Part shown: one piece after another, positions 11,801 to 18,309 of the stretch
Numbering within the stretch: the stretch's first letter is position 1
Layout: each line of letters starts with the position of its first letter
Assembly: GCF_007830495.1 (NCBI RefSeq)
Contig: NZ_VLKW01000007.1
Location: 275,021-339,020, forward strand
Direction of reading: 5' to 3'
From: Pseudoduganella flava
GTDB taxonomy: Bacteria > Pseudomonadota > Gammaproteobacteria > Burkholderiales > Burkholderiaceae_D
DNA length: 64,000 bases
Notes under the pieces: generated by a model
What the model was told of the DNA's origin: nothing
What the model saw: only the letters and a program-made list of their open reading frames with translations
Databases searched by the model: none
Translations under genes and position numbers: made by a program

Positions 11801-13044
11801 GGCGTGCCGACGAACGCCAAGGGCGCCATTGGCGCGCCGTCGACGGAAGCGCCGCCGAAATTGGCCGCCGTGAGCGCCGTCGCGGATACGCCACGCAAGG
11901 TCAGCACCGTCTCGAACTGGCCGTTCGCAACGCCGGACGGGGCGAACTGCAGCAGCGTATCGCCACCTTGCTGGAGCAGCCGCAGGTATCCCCCGGCCAT
12001 ATCGAACGGGTTACCGGGCACCGGCCGCACATCCGCCAGCATGTTCAGGAACGGCGTCAGGTCGATGCGATCGCCGCCGTCGCCAGCCTGGAAGTCCGTG
12101 ACGATCCACTCCGCCCCTTGCTGTCCGCCTTGGATGCGATAGTCGAACGAGAACGTATCGGTGCCGTCGCCGCCCGTCAGCGTCACATGCTGCCCCTCCG
12201 TCTGGACAACGTGCAGAACGTCGTTCCCCGCTCCGCCGGACAGTTGATCGCTTCCCCCATCCGCGACCAGGGTGTCGTCCCCCGCTCCGCCATCGAGGGT
12301 ATCGTCGCCAGCGCCGCCGGCAAGCCGGTCCCCATCGGCACCTCCGTCGAGCACATCGTCGCCACGGCCGCCGGCGAGCGTATCGGCACCCGCCGCGCCG
12401 CCAAGTGTATCGTCTCCCCAGCCACCGTCGATACTGTCGGCAGCGGCCGAGGGGGTCCGCACGACGGGCGCGATGGCGCTACCGTCCGGTTGCCACCCGC
12501 CGACGAAGTTGTCTGCAACAAAATCCGCGGCCCACGTGCCCTTCAGCACGAGAACATCTTGCTCACTGCCTCCCTTGTCGCCCTCCCAAAACCACCGCAC
12601 GACAGTATCGGCCCCGGACTGGAACAATGCGAAATGCCCTTGGCTGAACGGATTGCCTCCGCCGTCATTGCGGGCATACGCCAACCATTCGCTGAGGTCG
12701 AGCCGGTCGCCGCCGGAGCCGCAAGTGAAGTCTGTAATGGTTGCACCTGACGAATTAGCGCGCAGCACGAACGTATCAGTCGCCGCCCCGCCCGTCGCCA
12801 CGGTGGGGGCCTGGTCGTTCGAGCCGAACACCAATGTATCGCTACCGGCACCACCGTCCAGCAGCGCTGCTGAGCTTGTGGCGCTGAGGGTGTCGTCGCC
12901 CGCGCCACCGAGCAGGGTATCCGCGCTTTGGGTGCTTTGAAGGATATCGTCGCCGTCCAGGCCCGCGTAGACGCCTGGCAAGCCGTCGATAGCAGAGGCG
13001 ATGGTGTCATTGCCCGTAGTGCCTTCAAAGCTGCGCGCGACCAT
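2812..13044 (-). CDS. Giant RTX-repeat calcium-binding secreted protein, 3410 aa
   Basis: A single frame of 3410 codons; the GAGGGA ribosome site sits just before ATG 13044. Residues 1-1110 mix GGxGxDTL repeats with five copies of a roughly 80-residue module. Each module starts near TDF..GGDRLDL, passes through NPF..GHxRLxQxGADT, and ends near LTAANFxGG (about 100-180, 315-396, 553-628, 816-897 and 1028-1111). Residues about 1200-3200 hold seven larger modules of 250-310 residues with DYxRQRPxxTDTVL and VTVRNIExIxFADG. The last ~120 residues (LYLFTSSGADAVVSAAELT) resemble the bluetail C-terminal secretion domain common in Massilia. I noticed only two cysteines. No enzyme domain is seen and no type I transporter gene is in the window. 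A cell-surface or matrix protein folded by calcium after export is the likely role. Confidence 0.93.
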   Translation of the reverse strand: MVARSFEGTTGNDTIASAIDGLPGVYAGLDGDDILQSTQSADTLLGGAGDDTLSATSSAALLDGGAGSDTLVFGSNDQAPTVATGGAATDTFVLRANSSGATITDFTCGSGGDRLDLSEWLAYARNDGGGNPFSQGHFALFQSGADTVVRWFWEGDKGGSEQDVLVLKGTWAADFVADNFVGGWQPDGSAIAPVVRTPSAAADSIDGGWGDDTLGGAAGADTLAGGRGDDVLDGGADGDRLAGGAGDDTLDGGAGDDTLVADGGSDQLSGGAGNDVLHVVQTEGQHVTLTGGDGTDTFSFDYRIQGGQQGAEWIVTDFQAGDGGDRIDLTPFLNMLADVRPVPGNPFDMAGGYLRLLQQGGDTLLQFAPSGVANGQFETVLTLRGVSATALTAANFGGASVDGAPMAPLAFVGTPGADTLAGTGYADSITGGAGDDRIDGMAGADTLVGGDGNDTLAGGPGKGMLDGGAGDDLLIQDHTHVGANTMLGGDGNDTLVCDPGFSDGAVTADGGAGDDLFTLAVNGSQAAVLLTGGTGSDTYRLLHTYPGNAPAAVVTDFDPTADRVDLSAAMNELDERATGANPFASGHLRLTQVGADTHLERTSWAGQSTLLILKDTALASLTSVNFGGIDPHGTPVTGVQRVGTAGADQLQGTDFADTLSGNGGGDRLEGNGGADVLTGSDDAGDVLLGGGGSDTLSGGGGNDLLSDAAMPIEESTGSAQLAGSDSLAGGAGNDTLYGGGDVGNDTLDGGAGNDLLVLRRAATGTVQIGRGGDGDDTIVVGNPAVGHWQDAGAISVSGGAGSDTFRLADRNAAEVVTITDFTVGTGGDKLDLLDYLDTLAAAGEYDGGNPFAHGLLQLVQSGSDTLLTVTTASGFPTTIARLANVTAANLTAANFAGGYAPGMAHVAGATASGTDGDDVIGGTVFDDALDGGAGDDVLLGRGARDTLHGGTGADTLSGTGTLFGDSGNDVLLIDRSAGPLPQVADGGDGDDVFVIDRQDGAGTTLTGGAGSDIFRIMPSKELFPPVGTAVTIADFQAGPGGDKLDLYELLKKSGPFDGEPGLFAHGHVRLEQDGADTVLHWYQARAGLGYPEIAVRLAGVNAASLTAANFVGGIDPEGSAVPGVAIMLGAAASGADGTAFDDTIVGGAGAERISGLGGNDVLTGAVGDTLIGGAGADTFVLRDSGVMLEDAGKDDTVRIEYSTAYYKPDLGVGKVEVGLSTGMTLEANNQGWLQGNTGADTLLGWSHGDTLDGGAGADRLEGRGGDDVYVVDNAGDVVVEAADGGQSDVVHTTLDRYTLAANVEQLVYVGSARFDGTGNELDNRLTGGALGDTLHGGGGNDVLSGAGGNDVLDGGAGTDTVVLAGERSDYAVTRPNAIDIVLTHRVSGTEVIVRNAERFLFDSQVYTRSDLLTGMITDYDDTLIGSDADDTLDGGLGPDAMLGGAGDDLYVVDDAGDVITELYGHDAVRVKLASGAVQLAFGVEDGILAEGAFNAVLVGNELDNRLTGNALDNSIEGGAGSDTLDGGAGADTMVGGAGWDTYFVDSADDVVIETGSEYDQVIATTASYVMQAGVEGLIYRGNGPFVGTGNDESNHFAAEGTGDLVFDGRGGADSVSVDGKLADFEIARPNATDLVLIREGQTLTLRNVETLIVGGTQYSVTWIHATRPSAFDDDISGTDGNDMMDGLAGADTMAGGKGDDTYVVDNLKDAVIEREGGGHDTVLLNVGAGNDTAGSYWLVEMVEDLIMSDKAAPKLSSVTGNYQDNYIRGNQYANWIDASLGNDTLDGGGGADTLYGGSGDDVYRIDNAGVVVREDQNSGYDTVVTKLAAYTLQADVEDLRYQGNTSFTGTGNGLANVITGGIGNDTVDGAGGIDTYVAVGAFADYKRARPNKTDLVLSNGTQTITLSNIEKVQFSDGVKTLAELYENVASEGNDKLTGSDGNDSLNGLTGNDELRGGKGDDIYVVDNPADMIVELTGEGHDTVQVAFRASGTYVLASDVEDAVVTAPAALAVGLAGNEGANTLTGNDGANTLSGNGGNDSLSGGKGSDVLSGGAGDDLLDGGEGADKLAGGDGNDTYLVDAAGDTVTEAKGGGSDTVNTTLAAYTLGADVEKLTYTGTNAFAGTGNAADNAISGGAGNDKLAGAAGNDTLAGNGGSDVLDGGSEDDTAVLTGNRADYTITRATATDTVFIRAGESVTVRNIEKIEFADGTADLKDLYPNQPTDFGDYLRGTDAGETINGGLGNDTMAGGAGNDTYVIGEALDVIEESADNGTDTAEVALASGTYTLVDNVENGIVTGKGAVSLTGNAANNALTGNGAANTLTGGAGNDTLDGQAGADKLIGGTGDDTYVVDNAGDTVTEAKDGGSDTVQTTLAKYTLGAFTEHLVYTGTAAFAGTGNAEANGIIGGTGNDTLSGMSGNDTLAGNGGTDVLDGGTEDDTAILAGNRADYTVKRTTATDTVFSRAGESVTVRNIEHIAFADGTVDLKDLYPNEPTNFGDYLRGTEAGETLNGGLGNDTMAGGAGNDTYVIGEALDVIEEGVDKGTDTAEVALASGTYTLAENVENGIVTGKGAVSLTGNAANNALTGNAAANTLTGGAGNDTLDGQGGADKLIGGAGDDTYYVDNAGDTVTELKDGGTDTVRTALAKYTLAAEVENLVYTGTTAFAGTGNALANTITGSTGNETIDGAAGSDTYVATGAFADYARQRPNATDLVLVKGNQTITLKNVEQVQFSDGVKTLVELYDNVASIANDKLTGTDANDLLNGLAGADELKGGKGNDTYVVDNAGDIVIENADEGIDLVNVAFTAKGTYAMTENVENATVTAAASIAVNVTGNALDNVITGNDAANALTGGAGNDVLNGGKGSDTLTGGTGNDTYYVDAAGDKVVEEGNDSDDKVITTLTNYTLTNGVEKLVYDGTAAFTGTGNGAGNQIDGAGGNDVLSGAAGNDVLQGFGGNDKLDGGADNDELYGGAGNDTLLGGAGDDRLLPGEGVDLVDGGEGKDNVVVQGNFTDYARQRPTTTDTVLINLTTHEQVTLRNVEAVIFADGEKSLEQVHENTASPDANNIVGTDGNDLLDGLAGADQLAGGKGDDTYVVDNAGDVVTENADQGTDLVNVAFTAKGTYVMAENVENATVTAAASIAVNVTGNALDNVITGNDAANALTGGDGNDVLNGGKGSDTLTGGAGDDLYYVDAAGDKVQDDSGTDTVITTLASYSLTTGIENLSYDGKVAFTGTGNALANVITGNAGNDVLRGMEGDDVLVGGAGNDRLTGDAGADTFVLGEGLDTVTDFKTGVDKLAIALKIGDRDTVIEDAETKAAPGGFSVDAELVVFTQNVTSLTTANAAKAIGSAAGDYVQGETALFALHSGTTTALYLFTSSGADAVVSAAELTQIATLTGISQIAQSDFSVAASS

Positions 13045-13065
13045 ATGTCTTCCCTCAGTACAAAA

Positions 13066-13103
13066 TTACAAAGGGTAACATATGTTAATAAATCGAATCT
13101 CTC
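13066..13103 (-). promoter_or_regulatory. Conserved palindromic element upstream of the giant RTX gene
   Basis: The palindrome TAACATATGTTA lies at 13076-13087, with GAGAGATT upstream of it on the minus strand. It matches the element before the partial RTX gene in layout and flanks. Here it ends 21 bases before the start codon, compared with 76 bases in the other gene. Confidence 0.6.
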
Positions 13104-13487
13104 AGATTGTCACGGGCCTCGAAAAAAGCAGATCGACCGAGGTTTATGAAGCGGCGCGCAAAAAAACCGCTGTCAACACATCGGACGCGGCGCCAGCGCC
13201 GACATGCTGGCGCTCGTCAAGACGCTGCACATCTGGACCAGCGTCGAACTGCAGCAGGCCGGGAAGGCGAACCAGGCCGCTACCGCTCGATCATGATGCA
13301 GCGCGAGAGTGGATGAGAAAAGGGCAGCCCGGTTTGCTGGGCTGCCCCTTGAATGGCACGGTGTCAAAGTCATGCTGACGGACGTGAAATCGTTGACTTG
13401 ATCGCCGACGCGTGCGTCACGTCAATCCAGCGCCCATCGCAAAACGCAGACTAAGAGTCGAGGTCAAGTAACAAGAGACAGTTTCGC
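13104..13487. other. Intergenic region with a possible gene remnant
   Basis: No intact gene is seen between the giant RTX gene and ychF. On the plus strand, 13194-13316 reads like a protein tail in two frames: DMLALVKTLHIWTSVELQQ to a stop near 13302, and then RSIMMQRESG to a stop at 13316 in the neighbouring frame. A frameshifted relic is possible but unproven. Nothing else is visible apart from the hairpin at 13322-13347. Confidence 0.25.
13317..13347 (-). terminator. Probable terminator downstream of ychF
   Basis: Nine-base arms GGGCAGCCC / GGGCTGCCC with an 8-base loop. On the minus strand the stem is followed by TTTT. It lies 141 bases past the ychF stop and shields the RTX promoter region. 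The plus-strand side has only CTT after the stem. Confidence 0.65.
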
Positions 13488-14579
13488 TTACACGTTGAAC
13501 AAGAAGTTCAACACATCCCCATCCTTGACAACATACTCCTTGCCCTCGGCGCGCATCTTGCCCGCCTCCTTCGCGCCGGCCTCACCCTTGTACGTGATGA
13601 AGTCCTCGAACGAAATGGTCTGCGCGCGAATGAAGCCGCGCTCGAAGTCCGTGTGGATCACGCCGGCCGCCTGCGGTGCCGTGTCGCCCACGTGGATCGT
13701 CCACGCGCGCACTTCCTTCACGCCCGCCGTGAAGTAGGTCTGCAGTCCCAGCAGCTTGAAGCCGGCGCGGATCAGGCGGTCCAGGCCTGGCTCGTCCATG
13801 CCCATGTCGGCCAGGAACGCGGTCTTGTCTTCGTCGTCCAGGTCGGCGATCTCGGCTTCGATCGCGGCGCAGATCGTCACGATCGGCGCGTTCTGCGCCT
13901 TCGCGTAGTCGGTCAACTGGTCCAGCAGCGGGTTGTTGGTGAAGCCGTTGTCCGAAACGTTCGCCACGTACATCGCCGGCTTCGCCGTGATCAGGCACAG
14001 CGGCTTGATCAGCGCCATTTCCTCGGCCGTCAGGCCCAGTGCGCGCACCGGTTTCGCGTCGTTCAGTTGCGGCTGCACCCTTTCCAGCAGCGCGACGAGC
14101 TTGGCCGCTTCCTTGTCGCCGGAACGGGCCTTCTTCTGCTCGCGGTGGATGGTTTTCTCGACGGTCGTCAGGTCGGCCAGCGCCAGCTCGGTCTGGATCA
14201 CGGCGATGTCGTCCAGCGGGCTGACCTTGCCGGCCACGTGGATCACGTTTTCGTCTTCGAAGCAGCGCACGACGTTGACGATCGCATCCGTTTCGCGGAT
14301 GTGAGCCAGGAACTGGTTACCCAGGCCTTCGCCCTGCGACGCACCGGCGACCAGGCCGGCGATGTCGACGAATTCAACGATCGCGTTGACGATCCGTTCC
14401 GGCTTGACGATCTCGGCCAGCTGCTTCAGGCGCGGGTCCGGCACCTCGACGACGCCCACGTTCGGCTCGATCGTGCAGAACGGGTAGTTCTCGGCCGGGA
14501 TGCCGGCCTTCGTCAGCGCATTGAACAGGGTGGACTTGCCGACGTTCGGCAGGCCGACGATGCCACATTTGAGGCTCAT
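13488..14579 (-). CDS. ychF: Redox-regulated ATPase/ribosome-binding GTPase-family protein YchF
   Basis: 363 residues, the usual YchF (OLA1) length, beginning MSLKCGIVGLPNVGKSTLF. The P-loop GLPNVGKST is at about 8-16, DIAGLVAGAS is the switch II region, and the altered G4 motif NVSD is consistent with ATP rather than GTP preference. The C-terminal TGS domain ends AEGKEYVVKDGDVLNFLFNV. The frame stays open 56 codons further upstream, but the start at 14579 fits the family and has AAGGA 7 bases before it. YchF binds ribosomes and modulates stress responses. In many betaproteobacteria it follows pth; here the two are separated by about 5.4 kb of signalling genes. The gene is divergent from the response regulator at 14784. 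Confidence 0.97.
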   Translation of the reverse strand: MSLKCGIVGLPNVGKSTLFNALTKAGIPAENYPFCTIEPNVGVVEVPDPRLKQLAEIVKPERIVNAIVEFVDIAGLVAGASQGEGLGNQFLAHIRETDAIVNVVRCFEDENVIHVAGKVSPLDDIAVIQTELALADLTTVEKTIHREQKKARSGDKEAAKLVALLERVQPQLNDAKPVRALGLTAEEMALIKPLCLITAKPAMYVANVSDNGFTNNPLLDQLTDYAKAQNAPIVTICAAIEAEIADLDDEDKTAFLADMGMDEPGLDRLIRAGFKLLGLQTYFTAGVKEVRAWTIHVGDTAPQAAGVIHTDFERGFIRAQTISFEDFITYKGEAGAKEAGKMRAEGKEYVVKDGDVLNFLFNV

Positions 14580-14783
14580 GGAATTCCTTGTGAAAAAATG
14601 AATGCCGCCGCCGGCGAGTGCTGGGCGCGTTGCGGAAAATGTGCGCATTATAGCGCCCCTATCCGTATCTCTACTCATGCCAGAGGGCAACCTTGCGGCT
14701 ACACTGGTGCCAATAGCGTTGCATCGGCAGTCCGAACCGTGCTCCAATCGTCAGCGACAACAACGCTGTACAAGATGGAAACA

Positions 14784-15386
14784 ATGGCGCGGATCCTGCT
14801 GGTGGACGACGAGGTCAACGTGCTCAGGGCGCTGCAACGCTCCCTGCGGCCCGCCTTTCCGCCCGAGCTAGCGATGATTGAAACGTTTACCGATCCACAG
14901 GCCGCCCTGCATCGCTGCGAGCAGGTGCCGTTCGACGTCGTCGTGTCCGATTACCGGATGCCCGGCATGAACGGCCTCGAACTGCTCGCCGGCGCGAAGG
15001 CGCTGCAGCCCGAAGCGGTGCGGCTGATGCTGAGCGCCACGTCCGATTTCGATGTGCTGCTCGATGCGCTGAATAACGTCCGTATCTTCCGCTACATCCA
15101 GAAGCCGTGGAACGACGACGAGCTGCGTGCCGTGCTGCGCGAGGCGCTTGCCTCGCGTGCCGCGCCGCCGCCCGCGCCGGCAACGGACTGGCTGGCCGAA
15201 TTGACGCCCCGCGAGCGCGAGGTATTGCGCTTGCTGGTGCACGGCATGACCAACCGGATGATCGCCGCGGAACTGGGGATCAGTGCGCGCACCGTCGAAA
15301 ACCATCGCGCGAAGGTGATGGAAAAGACGGGCGCCGATTCGCTGCCCGAACTGGTGCGGCTCGCCATGAAGGACGGCATGCAATGA
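14784..15386 (+). CDS. Response regulator, receiver plus LuxR-type HTH
   Basis: About 200 residues. An N-terminal receiver (ILLVDDE, the phospho-acceptor in VVVSDYRMPGMNG, and YIQKPWNDDEL near residue 110) is followed by an alanine/proline linker and a C-terminal LuxR/FixJ helix-turn-helix (LTPREREVLRLLVHGMTN, then ISARTVENHRAKVMEK). The YIQKPW ending is typical of receivers linked to HD-GYP proteins. ATG 14784 is chosen because GGA lies just upstream; ATG 14775 is an alternative. Its stop overlaps the start of the HD-GYP gene (ATGA), so the two are translationally coupled. It probably takes phosphate from the PAS kinase two genes downstream; that pairing is an inference. Confidence 0.9.
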   Translation: MARILLVDDEVNVLRALQRSLRPAFPPELAMIETFTDPQAALHRCEQVPFDVVVSDYRMPGMNGLELLAGAKALQPEAVRLMLSATSDFDVLLDALNNVRIFRYIQKPWNDDELRAVLREALASRAAPPPAPATDWLAELTPREREVLRLLVHGMTNRMIAAELGISARTVENHRAKVMEKTGADSLPELVRLAMKDGMQ

Positions 15387-16660
15387 CCGACACGACCCAG
15401 ATCTCGATGGACCAGCTGTGCGTGGGCCTGTACGTGGAACTCGACCTGAAATGGTTCGAGCACCCGTTCACGTTCAGCCGTTTCAAGATCAAGACGGAAG
15501 AACAGCTGGCGACGCTGCGCGGCCTTGGCCTCGCCACCGTGCGCTACAACCCGGACCTGTCGGACGTGCGGCCGCTGCCCGCTTCGGCCGGGCAAACCGC
15601 CGCCGCGGCGGCGGCAGCGCCCTCCCCGCAAACGTCGCCCGCGCTGGAGGCGAAACGCGCGATGGTCGAGCGGCTGCGCGTGCTGCGCGAATCCACCGCC
15701 CGCGTCGAGCGCGCATTCCAGGACACGGCGCGCGCGATCCACGACATCGAACGCAACCTGTTCGCCCGGCCCGAGGAAAGCGCGCGCCAGGCGTCCATCC
15801 TCGTCAACCAGATCACCGAATCAATCCTGTGCGCGCCCGAGCTGGCGATCCAGGTGATGGGTGACAGCACCGGTGGCGAAGAGATGTACTGCCATTCGCT
15901 CAACGTGACGATGCTGGCGACGATGATGGCGCGCGACATCAAGCTGCCGCAGCCCGTCGCCGCGGCCCTCGGCATGGGTGCGCTGCTGCACGACGTGGGC
16001 TGGAAGAACCTGCCGGACAAGATCGTCCACAAGCACGACGCGCTGACGGCGGCCGAGCTGCACCTGTTCCAGACGCATGCGCAGCACAGCATGGAGATCA
16101 CGCAGAAGATGCATTGCCTGCCGGCCGTGACGGCCCTGATCCGCGAGCATCACGAGCTGTTCGACGGCAGCGGCTATCCGGGTGGCCTGAAAGGCGAAGA
16201 GATCGGCCTGTTGGCCCGCATCGTCGCGATCGCCGACCACTATGACGAGTTGTGCAACCCGGCCGACATCGCCGTCGCGATGACGCCGCACGAAGCGCTG
16301 TCGACGATGTTCGCGAAGCACCGCGGCAAATTCGATCCGAAGCTGCTGCAGGTGTTCATCCGCTGCCTGGGCGTCTACCCGCCCGGCACGATCGTGCAGC
16401 TGTCGAACGGCATGCTGGGGATGGTCACCACCGTCAACACGGCCAAGCCGATGAAGCCGATGCTGGTGGTGTACGACGCGAACGTGCCGAAGAACGAGGC
16501 GATCATCGTCAACCTCGAACGCGAGACGGAGCTCAACATCGTCAAGGCGATCCGGCCGGCGCAGGTGCCGCCGGCCGTCTACAACTACCTCAGCCCGCGC
16601 AAGCGCGTCAGCTACTACTTCGATGCCGGCAAGCCCGGCCAGACCGGCGGTGCGGCATGA
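15383..16660 (+). CDS. HD-GYP cyclic-di-GMP phosphodiesterase with DUF3391-type N-terminus
   Basis: 425 residues. Residues 1-65 (ISMDQLCVGLYVELD, FSRFKIKTEEQL) match the DUF3391 domain that precedes many HD-GYP domains. A variable alanine-rich linker follows at about 70-100. The HD-GYP domain covers about 160-385, with HSLNVTMLA, the metal-binding HD in GALLHDVGWKNLP near residue 203, HHELFDGSGYPGGLKG near 255-270, and ADHYDELCNP. All the usual metal and GYP residues appear present, so an active phosphodiesterase that hydrolyses c-di-GMP is expected. It is the middle gene of a three-gene operon, overlapping both neighbours by 4 bases. Confidence 0.93.
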   Translation: MTDTTQISMDQLCVGLYVELDLKWFEHPFTFSRFKIKTEEQLATLRGLGLATVRYNPDLSDVRPLPASAGQTAAAAAAAPSPQTSPALEAKRAMVERLRVLRESTARVERAFQDTARAIHDIERNLFARPEESARQASILVNQITESILCAPELAIQVMGDSTGGEEMYCHSLNVTMLATMMARDIKLPQPVAAALGMGALLHDVGWKNLPDKIVHKHDALTAAELHLFQTHAQHSMEITQKMHCLPAVTALIREHHELFDGSGYPGGLKGEEIGLLARIVAIADHYDELCNPADIAVAMTPHEALSTMFAKHRGKFDPKLLQVFIRCLGVYPPGTIVQLSNGMLGMVTTVNTAKPMKPMLVVYDANVPKNEAIIVNLERETELNIVKAIRPAQVPPAVYNYLSPRKRVSYYFDAGKPGQTGGAA

Positions 16661-18309
16661 ATGGCCTGGCCCAGCTGATGCTGGATCACAGCCCCAGCAT
16701 GATGATGCTGGTGGAACCGGCGCAGCTGCGCATCGTCGGCGTCAACCGCGCCGTCGAACAGCTGCTCGGCTACACGAAGGCCGAGCTGCTGGCGCTGACG
16801 ATCACCGAGATCGAAAGTGCGCTGCAGGACGTGTTCTATTGGGAAGAAGTGCAGAACGGCCAGTGCGGCGACATCGAGGCGCAGGAAGGCCAGTACCGCC
16901 GCGCCGACGGCGAGCTGCTGACCGTCGTGAAGTCGGTGCGCGCGATCCGGCACGGCGATGCTGCGCTGATGCTGGTGCAGGCGCGCGACGTGCAGCACGA
17001 GCATGAGGTGGAGGATGCGCTGGCGCAGACGCTGTCGCGGCTGCAGGCGACGCTCGAATCGACCGGCAACGGCATCCTCGTGATCGACTGGCACGGCCGC
17101 ATCGCCAGCATGAACCGCCAGTTCTCCCGCATGTGGCGCATTCCCGAGGCGCTGCTGCACGCGGAAGACGATGCCGGCATTCTCGACTGGCTGTGCAGCC
17201 AGGTGGCGGAGGCCGACGTGTGCCGTGCGCGGTTGACGGAGCTGGTGGCCGAGGAGGAGACGCTCGACCTGTTCCACCTGAAGGGCGGCAAGGTGTTCGA
17301 ATGCACGTCGCGCCCGCAGCGCCTGGGCGAGCGCATCATCGGCCGCGTGTTCGGTTACAACGACATCACGGAACGCCAGCTGGCCGAAGAAGCGTTGCGG
17401 GAATCGCGCGACCAGCTCGAAGCCCGGGTCGACGAGCGCACCGCGGAACTGCTCACGGCAAACGCCACCCTGGAAGAGGAAAAGGCACGCCAGCAGGAGC
17501 TGATCGACAAGCTGGGCGCGGCACAGAACCAGTTGCTGCAGGCCGAGAAGATGGCGTCCGTCGGCGTGCTGGCGGCCGGCGTGGCGCACGAGATCAACAA
17601 CCCGATCGCGTTCGTCAACACGAACATGGGCACGTTGCAGGTGTATTCGCGCGGCCTGCTCAAGCTGCTGGACGCTTACGAGGAGCTGGAAGGCCTGGTG
17701 CCTGCCGACGCACGCGAGCGCCTGCAGGCGCTCAAGCACGAAGTCGACGCGGAATACCTGCGTGAAGATATCGGCGCGCTGCTCTCGGAATCGCTCGAGG
17801 GCCTGGAACGGGTCAAGAACATCGTGCAGGACCTGAAGGATTTCTCCCACGTGTCCGAATCGGACCGGCAATGGGCCAACCTGGAACGGGGCCTGGACAG
17901 CACGCTGAACCTCGTTGCCAACGACCTCAAATACAAGGCCGAGGTGGTCAAGGAATACGCCGGCATTCCGCAGATCGAATGCCTGCCGTCGCAGCTGAAC
18001 CAGGTGTTCATGAACCTGTTGATGAACGCCGGCCACGCGATCGCGGAAAAGGGCCGCATCACCGTGCGCACCGGCTTCGACAAGCAGAATGTGTGGGTCG
18101 AGGTGGAGGATACGGGGCACGGCATCAAGCCGGAAAACCTGGGTCGCATCTTCGACCCGTTCTTCACGACGAAGCCGGTCGGCAAGGGCACGGGGCTGGG
18201 ATTGGCGCTGTCCTACGGCATCGTCACCAAGCACGCCGGCACGATCGACGTGCGGAGCGAAGTCGGCAAGGGCACCACGTTCCGCGTGACGTTACCCCGT
18301 CAACAGTGA
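16657..18309 (+). CDS. PAS-domain sensor histidine kinase
   Basis: 550 residues. Two PAS folds are visible, at about 1-115 (PSMMMLVEPAQLRIVGVNRA) and 125-245 (GNGILVIDWHGRIASMNRQF, ending IIGRVFGYNDITERQ). A coiled coil follows (245-300), then the H-box VGVLAAGVAHEINNP with the phospho-acceptor at about His311, then the ATPase domain with the N-box NLLMNAGHAI, G1 VEDTGHGI and G2 GKGTGLGLALSYGI. No transmembrane segment is seen, so it should sense a cytoplasmic signal. ATG 16657 overlaps the HD-GYP stop by 4 bases. The 3' end runs 18 bases into the convergent GGDEF gene. Confidence 0.94.
   Translation: MNGLAQLMLDHSPSMMMLVEPAQLRIVGVNRAVEQLLGYTKAELLALTITEIESALQDVFYWEEVQNGQCGDIEAQEGQYRRADGELLTVVKSVRAIRHGDAALMLVQARDVQHEHEVEDALAQTLSRLQATLESTGNGILVIDWHGRIASMNRQFSRMWRIPEALLHAEDDAGILDWLCSQVAEADVCRARLTELVAEEETLDLFHLKGGKVFECTSRPQRLGERIIGRVFGYNDITERQLAEEALRESRDQLEARVDERTAELLTANATLEEEKARQQELIDKLGAAQNQLLQAEKMASVGVLAAGVAHEINNPIAFVNTNMGTLQVYSRGLLKLLDAYEELEGLVPADARERLQALKHEVDAEYLREDIGALLSESLEGLERVKNIVQDLKDFSHVSESDRQWANLERGLDSTLNLVANDLKYKAEVVKEYAGIPQIECLPSQLNQVFMNLLMNAGHAIAEKGRITVRTGFDKQNVWVEVEDTGHGIKPENLGRIFDPFFTTKPVGKGTGLGLALSYGIVTKHAGTIDVRSEVGKGTTFRVTLPRQQ

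Noticed and set aside
1..13044. Regularly spaced DNA repeats that could suggest a CRISPR array
   Set aside because: The periodicity follows codons of calcium-binding nonapeptides; repeats are imperfect, there are no unique spacers and there are no cas genes.
13653..14783. Long N-terminal extension of the response regulator frame
   Set aside because: It is antisense to ychF; the receiver domain begins at 14784 and the ychF frame is clearly the real one.
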